A stretch of 64,000 nucleotides of DNA, from assembly GCA_013334225.1 (NCBI GenBank), contig JAAXXY010000002.1, forward strand, positions 64,084 through 128,083. Direction: 5' to 3'. Positions 55,953-64,000 of this stretch are shown piece by piece; the stretch's first letter is position 1, and each line of letters opens with the position of its first letter. The notes under the pieces are model-generated. The model was not told where the DNA came from, made no database searches, and saw nothing but the letters and a program-made list of their open reading frames with translations. The position numbers and the translations under genes are program-made. This DNA comes from Chlorobiaceae bacterium (GTDB lineage Bacteria; Bacteroidota; Chlorobiia; Chlorobiales; Chlorobiaceae).

Positions 55953-57263
55953 TTATACCCACCCCCTGAGCCTCATTGCTTCTGCAACCCGTTCGATCGC
56001 TACGATATATGCTGCCATACGATTATGCACATCATGTTGTCCGGCCGTCCGGTGTACTTGATGGAACGCAGCTGTCATTTTTTTTTCGAGGCGATGGTGG
56101 ATTTTCTCCTCGTCCCAGTAGTACACGTATGAATTCTGGACCATTTCAAAATAGGAAACAGTGACACCTCCGGCATTGCAGAGCAAATCGGGAATTACAT
56201 AACTCCCGTTATTCCTGAGAATGAGATCAGCTTCCGGTGTTGCAGGTCCGTTGGCAAGTTCCGCTATGATTTTCGCTTTGATGTGAGGTGCGTTATTCCG
56301 GTTAATCACTCCTTCAAGCGCGGCAGGGAAAATAACCGTTACATCCAGTTCAAAGAGAGCTTCGTCTGAAATCTGTTCAGCTCCGGGGAAACCGGTTACA
56401 GAGCCGGTACGTTTTTTGTGCGCCATAAGATCTTCGTATAGAAAACCGTCGGGCTTGAAGACGGTTCCTTTTGAATCGGAAACCGCTACGATTTTCATGC
56501 CGAGTATTTCTGCCGCAAGCTTGTGGGCATAGGAGCCGGAATTTCCATACCCCTGGATTGCTGCCGCAGCTCCATGGAGTTCTATTCCGTTTACTCTTGC
56601 AGCTTCTCTGACACAAAATATGCCTCCTCTTGCCGTAGCATCGTTTCTTCCGGCTGAACCGCCGAGAGCTACAGGTTTGCCCGTCATGATACCGAACACG
56701 TTGCGTCCCTGCAGAATGGAATATTCGTCAGCCATCCAGGCCATGATCTGCGGGTTGGTGTATACATCGGGGGCAGGCACATCCTTTTCAGGACCGACAA
56801 AACTTCCAGCCTGTCGGATATAGGCGCGTGACAAGCGTTCAAGTTCGCCGGCTGACATTTTTTTTGGATTGCAGATCACACCGCCTTTCCCTCCGCCGAG
56901 GGGAAGGTTCATGACGGCGGTTTTCCATGTCATCCATGCCGCAAGGGCACGAACGGTATCGATTGTTTCATCAGGGTGAAACCGGATACCTCCCTTGCAG
57001 GGGCCGCAGGCATCATTGTACTGTACCCTGAAACCGTGGAAAATCCTGGTTGTGCCGTTGTCCATTTTTACCGGCATGGTAATATGGAGCTCTCGTAAAG
57101 GCCATCGTAGAAGCTGGTGAATGGCTGGATCAAGTTTCAGGTATGAAGCAGCTTCGTCAAGCTGATTCTGTGCGTTTGTGAAAGGATTATGTTCAGACCT
57201 GACTTCAGGTTTTTCAAGCATAGAGGGAGGGGGGTATTCGCTGGGTTTATTTCTTGTAATCAT
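55953..57263 (-). CDS. gdhA: Glutamate dehydrogenase
   Basis: A 436-residue member of the Glu/Leu/Phe/Val dehydrogenase family. [15 protein letters not shown] contains the catalytic Lys, [19 protein letters not shown] and the Rossmann segment [20 protein letters not shown] follow. It interconverts glutamate with 2-oxoglutarate and ammonia, and in this autotroph could serve ammonium assimilation. NAD or NADP preference cannot be read safely. ATG 57263; an in-frame ATG 14 codons on is an alternative. Confidence 0.92.
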   Translation of the reverse strand: MITRNKPSEYPPPSMLEKPEVRSEHNPFTNAQNQLDEAASYLKLDPAIHQLLRWPLRELHITMPVKMDNGTTRIFHGFRVQYNDACGPCKGGIRFHPDETIDTVRALAAWMTWKTAVMNLPLGGGKGGVICNPKKMSAGELERLSRAYIRQAGSFVGPEKDVPAPDVYTNPQIMAWMADEYSILQGRNVFGIMTGKPVALGGSAGRNDATARGGIFCVREAARVNGIELHGAAAAIQGYGNSGSYAHKLAAEILGMKIVAVSDSKGTVFKPDGFLYEDLMAHKKRTGSVTGFPGAEQISDEALFELDVTVIFPAALEGVINRNNAPHIKAKIIAELANGPATPEADLILRNNGSYVIPDLLCNAGGVTVSYFEMVQNSYVYYWDEEKIHHRLEKKMTAAFHQVHRTAGQHDVHNRMAAYIVAIERVAEAMRLRGWV

Positions 57264-57336
57264 ACAATCGCTTTTTTCATACAGGGGCTTTCAATCAGGG
57301 AATAATGGCTGAAAAGAGAGATAATCATTGTTTCGA

Positions 57337-58194
57337 TTATGCTGTCTCTTCGTAGAAGATAATTGAGCCGTACCCTACAACTTCCGTCTTGTCGTCATCA
57401 GGCATGAATCCGGTATTTGTATACGAAAGTCTTTCAGCTTTCCATCCAAGTTTTTTGGCGATCAGAAGAAGCACGACAATGGCATCGGGGCTGCAGAAAA
57501 GATTGATCGATGAGTTTTTCCTGGTTTGCACGAGTTTTTTCTGGTGGGCTTCGAGCCTGTCCATATCGAGATTCACTATTGTTTCCATTGTTTCATTATC
57601 GATCACAATAGCCTGACGATAGGTCGGATAATGCGACAGGTCTGTGCTGACGACGATGAGATCGTCAGGTTGAAAGAGGGTGTGAAGCAGATCCGCAAGC
57701 TCAACATTGTCAGTGTTTGTTCCAAGCAGGATAGGGACGATTGAGAAGCCGTTTTCCAGGGAACGCTGCAGAAAGGGAAGCTGCAGTTCGAGTATATGAT
57801 CCACATCGTGTGCTATGTCAAGGATACGGATGTTTTTCGTTTCTACTGAACACAGCTCCTTTGTAAGAGACCGGTTGACTGGCACACTGCCCAAAGGGGT
57901 AAGCCATTCATGCCTGCTGTCCGCAGCAACGCCATCGAAAAAAAATGCATGGGTATTGCCGAGAAGGAATATGGAGTGGAACGTCTTGCCTTTTAAAACC
58001 TTGTAGGCTTCAGCAGCGATTTTACCACTGATATCGAGAGGCGCGTGAGGCGAAAGTATGGCGCGTATTATCCTGTTGTCTTGACCGTTATAGCAAGTAG
58101 AATCGAGGAGTCTCTGCATCAGCAGCTCAAGCGCCTCGGAGTCGGCGGGATAATGAGAATCTGCTACTGCCGGATATCTTATTGTTGGGTTCAT
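57337..58194 (-). CDS. amrB: Memo-like protein (AmmeMemoRadiSam system protein B)
   Basis: A 285-residue protein of the MEMO1 family: RYPAVADSHYPADSEAL at the start, ILSPHAPLDISG (metal-site His), LLGNTHAFFFDGVA and VSTDLSHYPTYRQA. The fold relates to class III extradiol dioxygenases. The bacterial AmmeMemoRadiSam set usually has a radical SAM partner and an AMMECR1 protein, and neither is adjacent here. It is 73 bp upstream of gdhA on the same strand. Function unknown. Confidence 0.85.
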   Translation of the reverse strand: MNPTIRYPAVADSHYPADSEALELLMQRLLDSTCYNGQDNRIIRAILSPHAPLDISGKIAAEAYKVLKGKTFHSIFLLGNTHAFFFDGVAADSRHEWLTPLGSVPVNRSLTKELCSVETKNIRILDIAHDVDHILELQLPFLQRSLENGFSIVPILLGTNTDNVELADLLHTLFQPDDLIVVSTDLSHYPTYRQAIVIDNETMETIVNLDMDRLEAHQKKLVQTRKNSSINLFCSPDAIVVLLLIAKKLGWKAERLSYTNTGFMPDDDKTEVVGYGSIIFYEETA

Positions 58195-58505
58195 TGCTGC
58201 GGTTTAGGTGATTCCGGACACAAAAACGATCAACAGTGGTAATTTCTTCTTCTAAAGCAATGTCACTTTACAGGATACGAAGTCAAAAAATTTTGTTATA
58301 AACAGGAAAAAACTACAGGTGCACTTAAAAAAACAAAACAAAAAAACAGGTTCACAGAACCGGCTCGGCATTTTTTACAAGTCTATGAGATAGGAGAAAG
58401 GAGAACGTTTCGTCTTTTTCCAACCTATATATATATAATATAGGGTATATTTGGGATATTAATAATAATTTACATCATCGATACGAATAATTCGTTTTCG
58501 GAAAT
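58195..58505. other. Spacer between dapF and amrB
   Basis: About 310 bp, strongly AT-rich in the left half of the dapF side (58425-58480, repeated TA). It should hold the promoter of the amrB-gdhA unit. No gene or hairpin recognised. Confidence 0.5.
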
Positions 58506-59309
58506 TCATTCTTCAGTCACAAACCTGCCTTTAAAGACAATTTTTGCCGGTCCGGTCAGGAATACCTCCTTCATGTCTTCGCTGAAACTGACTTCAAGAA
58601 TTTCACCGCTTTTTACTCTGACCAGTACTACAGTTCCCTTAATTTTTCCAAGGCGCTTGCTCATCAGTGCAGAGGCAACAGCTCCGGTACCGCAGGCAAG
58701 GGTTTCATCTTCGACGCCGCGTTCGAACGTGCGGAGTGATAAAGAGTCGAAAGAGGTAATCTCGATAAAGTTTACATTGGTTCCTTCCGGGAAAAAATCT
58801 GTTCGATGCCTGATCGTGCTGCCAATTCCGGTAACATGTATGTTTTCAAGATTGTCAGTATAGATAATGGCATGAGGTGAACCGGTATCGACAGAATGAC
58901 AGGTATAACCTTCGATTGTCATGTCATTGCGGAACCCTTCCGGTGCCAGCATCCGGAGTTTGACGGTTTCCGGTCCGGTCACCCAGGCATCATACCGGTT
59001 GCCGTTGGCTTCGAATTTATAGCCGTTTTCAAAGGAAGAAGGAATGCCTGCCATGCTTGCAAAATATACGGCGCATCTGCCGCCGTTTCCGCACATCGAA
59101 CCGGGATAACCATCGGCGTTATAATACTTCATGCTGAAATCACAGTGTTCGGAAGGATCGATGAGAATCAGTCCGTCCGCTCCGATTCCAGTTCTTCTCG
59201 TGCAGAGATCCCTGATTTGCAGATGCGTAAGGTCGACAGCACGGCTTCTGTTGTCTATGATGATAAAATCGTTTCCGGCGCCTGACAATTTGCTGAAGGG
59301 TATTTCCAT
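58506..59309 (-). CDS. dapF: Diaminopimelate epimerase
   Basis: A 267-residue enzyme. LSGAGNDFIIIDNR at the N-terminus, SMCGNGGRCAVYFA with the first catalytic Cys and ETLACGTGAVASALMS with the second are all present. It converts LL-DAP to meso-DAP for lysine and peptidoglycan. Single gene on the minus strand. Confidence 0.95.
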   Translation of the reverse strand: MEIPFSKLSGAGNDFIIIDNRSRAVDLTHLQIRDLCTRRTGIGADGLILIDPSEHCDFSMKYYNADGYPGSMCGNGGRCAVYFASMAGIPSSFENGYKFEANGNRYDAWVTGPETVKLRMLAPEGFRNDMTIEGYTCHSVDTGSPHAIIYTDNLENIHVTGIGSTIRHRTDFFPEGTNVNFIEITSFDSLSLRTFERGVEDETLACGTGAVASALMSKRLGKIKGTVVLVRVKSGEILEVSFSEDMKEVFLTGPAKIVFKGRFVTEE

Positions 59310-59726
59310 GGGTTTAAATTGTCGTTGTTCGGTGTATATATCCAGTGTTCATCTGTTTGGGGATCATTTGCCCTGTCTGTTTCCCACCTCCATATGAATT
59401 CCGCTTTCATACTGTATAATAAAACAATAGCGCAATTCTGAGCCGTCAAATTAATTTATTATTAAAATTTTTTTCTTATTTTACTGAGTAAAATATTGGG
59501 CGATTGATTTGGTGATGTGCTTTATTGAATCTTATTTTTCAGGGTTTTCTCCATATATATTTTTATTTCCTGTGTTGCTTTGCACAGGGGGTTCCTTGAA
59601 GGAACAGGCGGAAAGTACAACGTGAATGCTGGTATGAAGACGAAGTATCGTTGTCACTGAGGCATGACGGAAAGGTTTTTTTCGGTTTTTTTACCTGAAA
59701 TATGTCCAAACAAAGGAGAGAATACA
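59310..59726. other. Upstream region of pscA
   Basis: About 415 bp between the divergent dapF and pscA genes. It is AT-rich near 59450-59500 and must contain the strong pscAB promoter. I could not pick a -35/-10 pair with confidence. A Shine-Dalgarno (aaaggagag) precedes ATG 59727. Confidence 0.55.
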
Positions 59727-61922
59727 ATGGCTGAACAAGTGAATCCGGCAGGAGTCAAGCCAAAGGGCTCTGTTCCACCGCCCAAGGGGAGCGCTCCTTC
59801 GCCCAAAGGAAACGCTGCCTCCGGCGCTCCATCTGTAATCAAGGAGCAGGATGCCGCCAAAATGAGAAGATTTCTGTTCCAGCGGACAGAAACCCGTACC
59901 ACTAAGTGGTATCAGATCTTCGATACCGAAAAGCTTGACGACGAGCAGGTGGTCGGTGGTCATCTCGCGCTGCTTGGCGTGATGGGCTATCTGATGGCAA
60001 TCTACTACATCTCCGGTATTCAGGTTCTCCCCTGGGGGGCACCGGGATTCCATGACAACTGGTTCTACCTGACCATCAAACCCAGAATGGTCTCTCTTGG
60101 TATCGATACCTACAGCACGAAAACCGAAGATCTCGAGTTTGCAGCTTCCAATCTTATCGGCTGGGCAATTCTCCACATCATTTCCGGTTCGATTCTGCTC
60201 TTCGGCGGCTGGCGTCACTGGACACACAATCTGACCAACCCGTTTACCGGACGTGCCGGCAATTTCCGTGATTTCAGGTTCCTCGGCAAATTCGGTGATG
60301 TCGTGTTCAGCGGAACAAGCGCAAAAACATACAAGGATGCACTTGGGCCTCATACTGTTTACATGTCTCTGCTTTTCCTCGGCTGGGGACTCGTCATGTG
60401 GCTCGTACTTGGCTTTGCTCCGATTCCTGATTTCCAGACCATCAACTCAGAGACATTCATGTCTTTTGTTTTCTGCGTGGTCTTTTTTGCTCTCGGCATC
60501 TACTGGTGGAACAATCCTCCGAATGCAGCCATTCATCTCAATGATGACATGAAAGCTGCTTTCTCTGTTCACCTGACGGCAATAGGCTATATTAATATTG
60601 CACTCGGTGTCATCGCATTCGTTGCATTCCAGCAGCCGTCCTTCGCTCCCTATTACAAAAAGCTTGATGATCTGGTTTTCTACCTTTACGGTGAACCGTT
60701 CAACCGTGTAAGTTACAACTTCGTCGAAGAAGGCGGCAGGATCGTCTCCGGCGCGAAAGAATTCGCCGACTTCCCGGCATTCGCAATTCTTCCGAAGAGT
60801 GGCCAGTCATTCGGTATGTCGAGGGTGGTTACCAACCTGATTACCTTCAACCATATCATCTGCGGCGTACTCTATGTTTTCGCAGGTGTCTATCATGGCG
60901 GTCAGTACCTTCTCAAGATCCAGCTCAACGGTCTCTACAGCCAGATTAAATCCATCTGGATCGCAAAAGGACGTGACCAGGAAGTACAGGTGAAGATTCT
61001 CGGTACCGTTATGGCGCTCTGTTTTGCAACAATGCTTTCAGTTTATGCAGTCATCGTATGGAACACGATCTGTGAACTGAACATTTTCGGTACAAATATC
61101 ATGATGTCATTCTACTGGCTGAAACCTCTTCCTGTCTTCCAGTGGATGTTTGCAGATCCGAGCATAAATGACTGGGTAATGGCTCATGTTATTACTGCAG
61201 GCTCTCTGTTCTCGCTGATCGCTCTTGTCCGTATCGCATTTTTCGCTCATACATCTCCTCTGTGGGATGACCTCGGCCTCAAAAAGAACTCCTATTCTTT
61301 CCCTTGCCTTGGACCGGTTTACGGCGGTACCTGCGGTGTATCGATCCAGGACCAGCTCTGGTTTGCGATGCTTTGGGGTATCAAAGGTCTTTCAGCGGTC
61401 TGCTGGTATATCGATGGTGCCTGGATTGCTTCCATGATGTATGGCGTACCTGCTGCAGATGCAAAAGCATGGGATTCGGTAGCCCATCTGCATCACCACT
61501 ATACGTCGGGTATCTTCTATTACTTCTGGACGGAAACAGTGACGATTTTCTCGAGCTCGCATCTTTCGACCATTCTGATGATCGGTCACCTCATATGGTT
61601 CATCAGCTTTGCTGTATGGTTTGAAGATCGCGGTTCACGTCTTGAAGGAGCTGATATTCAGACAAGAACCATTCGCTGGCTTGGCAAGAAGTTTCTCAAT
61701 CGTGACGTGACTTTCAGGTTCCCTGTTCTCACGATTTCCGACTCGAAACTTGCCGGTACCTTCCTCTATTTCGGTGGTACCTTCATGCTGGTCTTTCTCT
61801 TTATTGCCAACGGTTTCTATCAGACCGATCAACCGCTGCCTCCAACGGTAAGTGATGCGTCTGTAACCGGACAGGCATTGCTGACACAGGTTGTTGATTA
61901 CCTGATGAAGCTGATTGCTTGA
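59727..61922 (+). CDS. pscA: P840 photosynthetic reaction-centre core protein
   Basis: A 731-residue, 11-helix membrane protein of the type I reaction centre, forming the homodimeric core. The N-terminus is Pro/Lys/Gly-rich (MAEQVNPAGVKPKGSVPPPK). The FX cluster loop FPCLGPVYGGTCG carries the two Cys that each monomer gives to the interpolypeptide [4Fe-4S] cluster. Many His residues in helices can bind bacteriochlorophyll (such as HHHYTSGIFYYFW). ATG 59727 follows a strong Shine-Dalgarno; in-frame codons further upstream do not fit. It is co-transcribed with pscB 90 bp later. Confidence 0.97.
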   Translation: MAEQVNPAGVKPKGSVPPPKGSAPSPKGNAASGAPSVIKEQDAAKMRRFLFQRTETRTTKWYQIFDTEKLDDEQVVGGHLALLGVMGYLMAIYYISGIQVLPWGAPGFHDNWFYLTIKPRMVSLGIDTYSTKTEDLEFAASNLIGWAILHIISGSILLFGGWRHWTHNLTNPFTGRAGNFRDFRFLGKFGDVVFSGTSAKTYKDALGPHTVYMSLLFLGWGLVMWLVLGFAPIPDFQTINSETFMSFVFCVVFFALGIYWWNNPPNAAIHLNDDMKAAFSVHLTAIGYINIALGVIAFVAFQQPSFAPYYKKLDDLVFYLYGEPFNRVSYNFVEEGGRIVSGAKEFADFPAFAILPKSGQSFGMSRVVTNLITFNHIICGVLYVFAGVYHGGQYLLKIQLNGLYSQIKSIWIAKGRDQEVQVKILGTVMALCFATMLSVYAVIVWNTICELNIFGTNIMMSFYWLKPLPVFQWMFADPSINDWVMAHVITAGSLFSLIALVRIAFFAHTSPLWDDLGLKKNSYSFPCLGPVYGGTCGVSIQDQLWFAMLWGIKGLSAVCWYIDGAWIASMMYGVPAADAKAWDSVAHLHHHYTSGIFYYFWTETVTIFSSSHLSTILMIGHLIWFISFAVWFEDRGSRLEGADIQTRTIRWLGKKFLNRDVTFRFPVLTISDSKLAGTFLYFGGTFMLVFLFIANGFYQTDQPLPPTVSDASVTGQALLTQVVDYLMKLIA

Positions 61923-62012
61923 TTGTTGCATGGCAGGAGGTGTTTTCAGAACACCTCCTGCCGTGTTTGTTGCCATAACACAGTTTATCATGTAATTAAA
62001 TAGGAGGGTTTC

Positions 62013-62744
62013 ATGGCCGATCCTGTACAACAGCCAGATAAATCGACACCGCCGGCAAAAAATGCACCGGCAGCCCCACCGAAGGGCGCAGCTCCGGCAG
62101 CAAAGCAGGTACAGGCAAAGGAGGCTCCAAAACCAAAGGAATCTCCTAAACCGAAAGAGTCTCCAAAACAGAGCGGAGGAAAGCTTCGGCTCGACGCGTT
62201 AAACGTCAATCTTGGAAGAACCGGATTGCCCCAGGAATCGGCTTTGCCTGTCAGGAAAGCAGCCCCGAAAGCAGCTCCAAAACCGGCTCCTAAGGCGGCG
62301 GCCCCAGCTCCGAAAGGCGCTCCGGCAGCGGCAGGTGAACCAGGTGCGAAACCTGCAGCCCCTGCTGCAAAAGGTGCTCCTGTACCATCTCAGCCCGCAG
62401 CACAGGCCCCGGTAAAAAAAGCAGCACCAAGGGCAAAATCGCATTATTTCATTCTTGAGAATCTTTGCGTGGGATGCGGTCTATGTCTTGATAAATGTCC
62501 ACCGAAGGTCAATGCTATCGGTTACAAATTCTATGGTGATGTTCAGGAAGGCGGTTTCCGGTGTTATATCGATCAGGATGCCTGTATTTCCTGTTCAGCA
62601 TGTTTTTCAGGTGATGAATGTCCGTCAGGCGCACTTGTTGAAGTCCAACCTGATGGTCAGGTACTTGATTTCAGCTTTACGCCACCGGAAAGACTTGATT
62701 TTGATCTGAGATTCTTACACAGGTTCCACCGTGAGGTGCGATAG
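62013..62744 (+). CDS. pscB: Reaction-centre iron-sulfur protein (FA/FB)
   Basis: A 243-residue protein. Residues 1-145 are low-complexity, rich in Pro, Ala and Lys. The C-terminal third is a bacterial-type ferredoxin with two cysteine sets (CVGCGLCLDKCPPKVNAIG and CISCSACFSGDECPSG) for the FA and FB clusters, which accept electrons from FX and pass them to ferredoxin. Strong Shine-Dalgarno (taggagggt) before ATG 62013. The insertion in the second set (FSGDEC) is noteworthy. Confidence 0.96.
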   Translation: MADPVQQPDKSTPPAKNAPAAPPKGAAPAAKQVQAKEAPKPKESPKPKESPKQSGGKLRLDALNVNLGRTGLPQESALPVRKAAPKAAPKPAPKAAAPAPKGAPAAAGEPGAKPAAPAAKGAPVPSQPAAQAPVKKAAPRAKSHYFILENLCVGCGLCLDKCPPKVNAIGYKFYGDVQEGGFRCYIDQDACISCSACFSGDECPSGALVEVQPDGQVLDFSFTPPERLDFDLRFLHRFHREVR

Positions 62745-62782
62745 GGTAAGCTGATTATATCTGATTTACTATCGTTGCACAA

Positions 62783-62819
62783 AAGAGGCTGTCTCAGAAG
62801 AAAAATGAGGCAGCCTCTT
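62783..62819 (+). terminator. Hairpin after pscB
   Basis: Arms aagaggctg-t-ctc (62783-62795) and gag-gcagcctctt (62807-62819) around an 11-nt loop, 38 bp after the pscB stop. It has only a short T-rich tail. The core GAGGCTG/CAGCCTC returns at 63846-63879. Confidence 0.75.
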
Positions 62820-63027
62820 CATGTTTCAGAACATTTGAAAAACAGACGTCAGGTCGGCATCCTTTTTGCCGAAAAAATATTCAATCAATAAATCTTCAGC
62901 TCTTGTCAGCAATCTTGATCAAGTCGCTAACCGTCTTTTCTTTGATAATTATCGACAGATAACTCCCGAAACACGATGGAACCAAAGGCTTATATATAAC
63001 ATGGATTTATGAGAGAGCTTCTTTTTT

Positions 63028-63834
63028 ATGAATTCAGCCGCTGATATGCAGGAAAAGACAAACGATTCGCTACATAATGATTCTTTTAAAGGATCAAAAC
63101 AAAAAAGTCAGGATGCCCTGGCACTTGTTATCATACCAACTTTCAACGAGTCTGAGAACATCGGGCGCCTGCTGAAGGAAATATCTTCTCTTTATCCGAA
63201 AACAGTCGATCTTCTTGTTATCGATGATAATTCGCCGGATGGAACAGCAGAGATTGTGAGATCGTTACAGCAGGAAATTCGTAGTCTGTATCTTCTTGAG
63301 AGGGAAAAGAAACTTGGCCTTGGAACCGCATATATAGCAGGCTTCCAATATGCTTTGAAAAATAAATACCGCTATGTGCTCGAGATGGATGCGGATTTTT
63401 CACATGATCCGAAGGAAATCGGGGTGTTTCTTGAAGCAATGAGGAGTGCTGATCTCGTAATAGGTTCACGCTACATGAATAATACAGTAAATGTCGTGAA
63501 CTGGCCTCTCGGGAGACTGATACTATCAAAAATGGCGAGCTATTACTCAAGGATCATTACCGGCCTTCCGATTGATGATCCAACAAGCGGATTCAAATGC
63601 TTCAGTGCCGATGTTCTCCGCGCTCTGGATCTTGGAAAAGTTCACTCCCAGGGTTATTCATTCCAGATAGAGATTAATTTCAGGGTATGGAAAAAAGGAT
63701 ATACCATCCGTGAAATCCCTATAATTTTTGTTGACAGGTCTGTGGGGAAATCAAAAATGACGAAACGGAACATCAGGGAAGCCATTTGGATTGTCTGGCT
63801 TCTCAAAATAAAATCATTGGTTGGCTTGATGTAG
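63028..63834 (+). CDS. Dolichol-phosphate-mannose-synthase-like glycosyltransferase (GT2)
   Basis: A 268-residue GT-A enzyme. PTFNESENIGRLLKEI, VIDDNSPDGTAEIV, EMDADFSHDP (DXD-type metal site) and IGSRYMNN are typical of DPM1-like polyprenyl-phosphate hexosyltransferases. Residues 1-35 are a polar extension. No C-terminal membrane helices, so it is the short DPM1 class. It likely makes a polyprenyl-phosphate sugar used for glycan or lipoprotein modification. It lies between two related hairpins, separate from pscAB. Confidence 0.88.
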   Translation: MNSAADMQEKTNDSLHNDSFKGSKQKSQDALALVIIPTFNESENIGRLLKEISSLYPKTVDLLVIDDNSPDGTAEIVRSLQQEIRSLYLLEREKKLGLGTAYIAGFQYALKNKYRYVLEMDADFSHDPKEIGVFLEAMRSADLVIGSRYMNNTVNVVNWPLGRLILSKMASYYSRIITGLPIDDPTSGFKCFSADVLRALDLGKVHSQGYSFQIEINFRVWKKGYTIREIPIIFVDRSVGKSKMTKRNIREAIWIVWLLKIKSLVGLM

Positions 63835-63845
63835 GGGAAAGACAA

Positions 63846-63879
63846 GAGGCTGCCTCAAATATGCATTTGAAGCAGCCTC
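63846..63879. terminator. Bidirectional hairpin between convergent genes
   Basis: Arms gaggctgc (63846-63853) and gcagcctc (63872-63879), inner pairing tcaaat/atttga with one mismatch, 4-nt loop. It lies between the GT2 stop and the EF-G-like stop (63898) and can serve both strands. Confidence 0.8.
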
Positions 63880-63897
63880 ATCGATGATTCTGCGGTA

Positions 63898-64000
63898 TCA
63901 GTTTTCTTTTGCGTTGATAATCTGCTGTGCGATATCGGGTGGTGCTTCTTCGTAATGGCTGAAATTGTAAGAGTACCTTGCTCTGCTCTGGGTCAGACGA
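63898..64000 (-). CDS. Elongation factor G-type protein, C-terminal end (partial)
   Basis: Only the last 33 codons are in the window; the gene continues past the right edge. The residues RARYSYNFSHYEEAPPDIAQ match the conserved end of EF-G domain V (usually TMEFSHYEEVP). The final residues are QQIINAKEN. It could be the main EF-G or a paralogue; the missing TM-E and the altered segment (YSYNFSHYEEAPP) hint at a paralogue. Confidence 0.7.
   Translation of the reverse strand, partial: RLTQSRARYSYNFSHYEEAPPDIAQQIINAKEN

Overview
The window comes from a green sulfur bacterium (Chlorobiaceae). The direct evidence is pscA and pscB, the P840 type I reaction-centre core and its Fe-S subunit, at the right end. 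A chlorosome envelope gene (csmB) and a second, proline/alanine-extended CsmB-like gene lie near 8.7-10.5 kb. No feature identifies the genus. The DNA is of moderate GC and gene-dense. It holds no CRISPR array or rRNA operon, and one tRNA gene.

Layout. 0-3 kb: the end of an ArsA-type ATPase with an HSP20-like tail, two small uncharacterised genes and an exported double pentapeptide-repeat protein. 3.2-8.6 kb: an NAD(P)-binding reductase-like protein, then a four-gene minus-strand operon (amgK-like kinase, murU-like nucleotidyltransferase, NamZ/DUF1343 muramidase, Na+/solute symporter) that reads as a MurNAc salvage and recycling unit. 8.7-11.4 kb: csmB, a flavodoxin-PCP_red fusion, a CsmB-like gene and a DUF1997-like gene, which together form a photosynthesis-flavoured island. 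11.5-17.8 kb: a tight six-gene operon of a CstR-like sulfur-sensing repressor, a TolC-like channel, a strikingly short periplasmic adaptor, an RND pump, a small Cys-containing protein and a persulfide-dioxygenase-like metallo-hydrolase, with a palindromic operator candidate in front. I consider this the most interesting system in the window.

18-36.7 kb is housekeeping: a CBS protein, succinate dehydrogenase/fumarate reductase of the SdhABE type (a step of the reverse TCA cycle), hemE, gmhA, ribH, thrB-thrC-plsC, atpA-atpG (detached from other ATP synthase genes), thrA, cinA and mutL. 36.7-43.4 kb holds tRNA-Arg(CCT), mtgA, membrane proteins, rubredoxin (58 codons), a DUF202 protein, an M24 peptidase and two paralogous outer-membrane barrels. 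43.7-45.0 kb is an IS4-type insertion sequence whose transposase carries an in-frame stop, followed by about 1.3 kb of apparently decayed DNA. 46.3-54.6 kb is a single 2779-residue repeat protein with RTX calcium-binding repeats, including four adjacent, nearly identical 324-bp units. 54.7-59.3 kb holds a glycosyltransferase, glutamate dehydrogenase, a Memo-like protein and dapF. 59.7-64 kb holds pscAB, a Dpm1-like glycosyltransferase and the C-terminal end of an EF-G-type protein.

Functional themes are phototrophy (PscAB, CsmB), CO2 fixation and biosynthesis (SdhABE, threonine, DAP, riboflavin, tetrapyrrole), cell-wall synthesis and salvage, and a putative reactive-sulfur defence and export unit fitting for a sulfide-oxidising phototroph. 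All functional calls rest on motif recognition by eye, without database searches.
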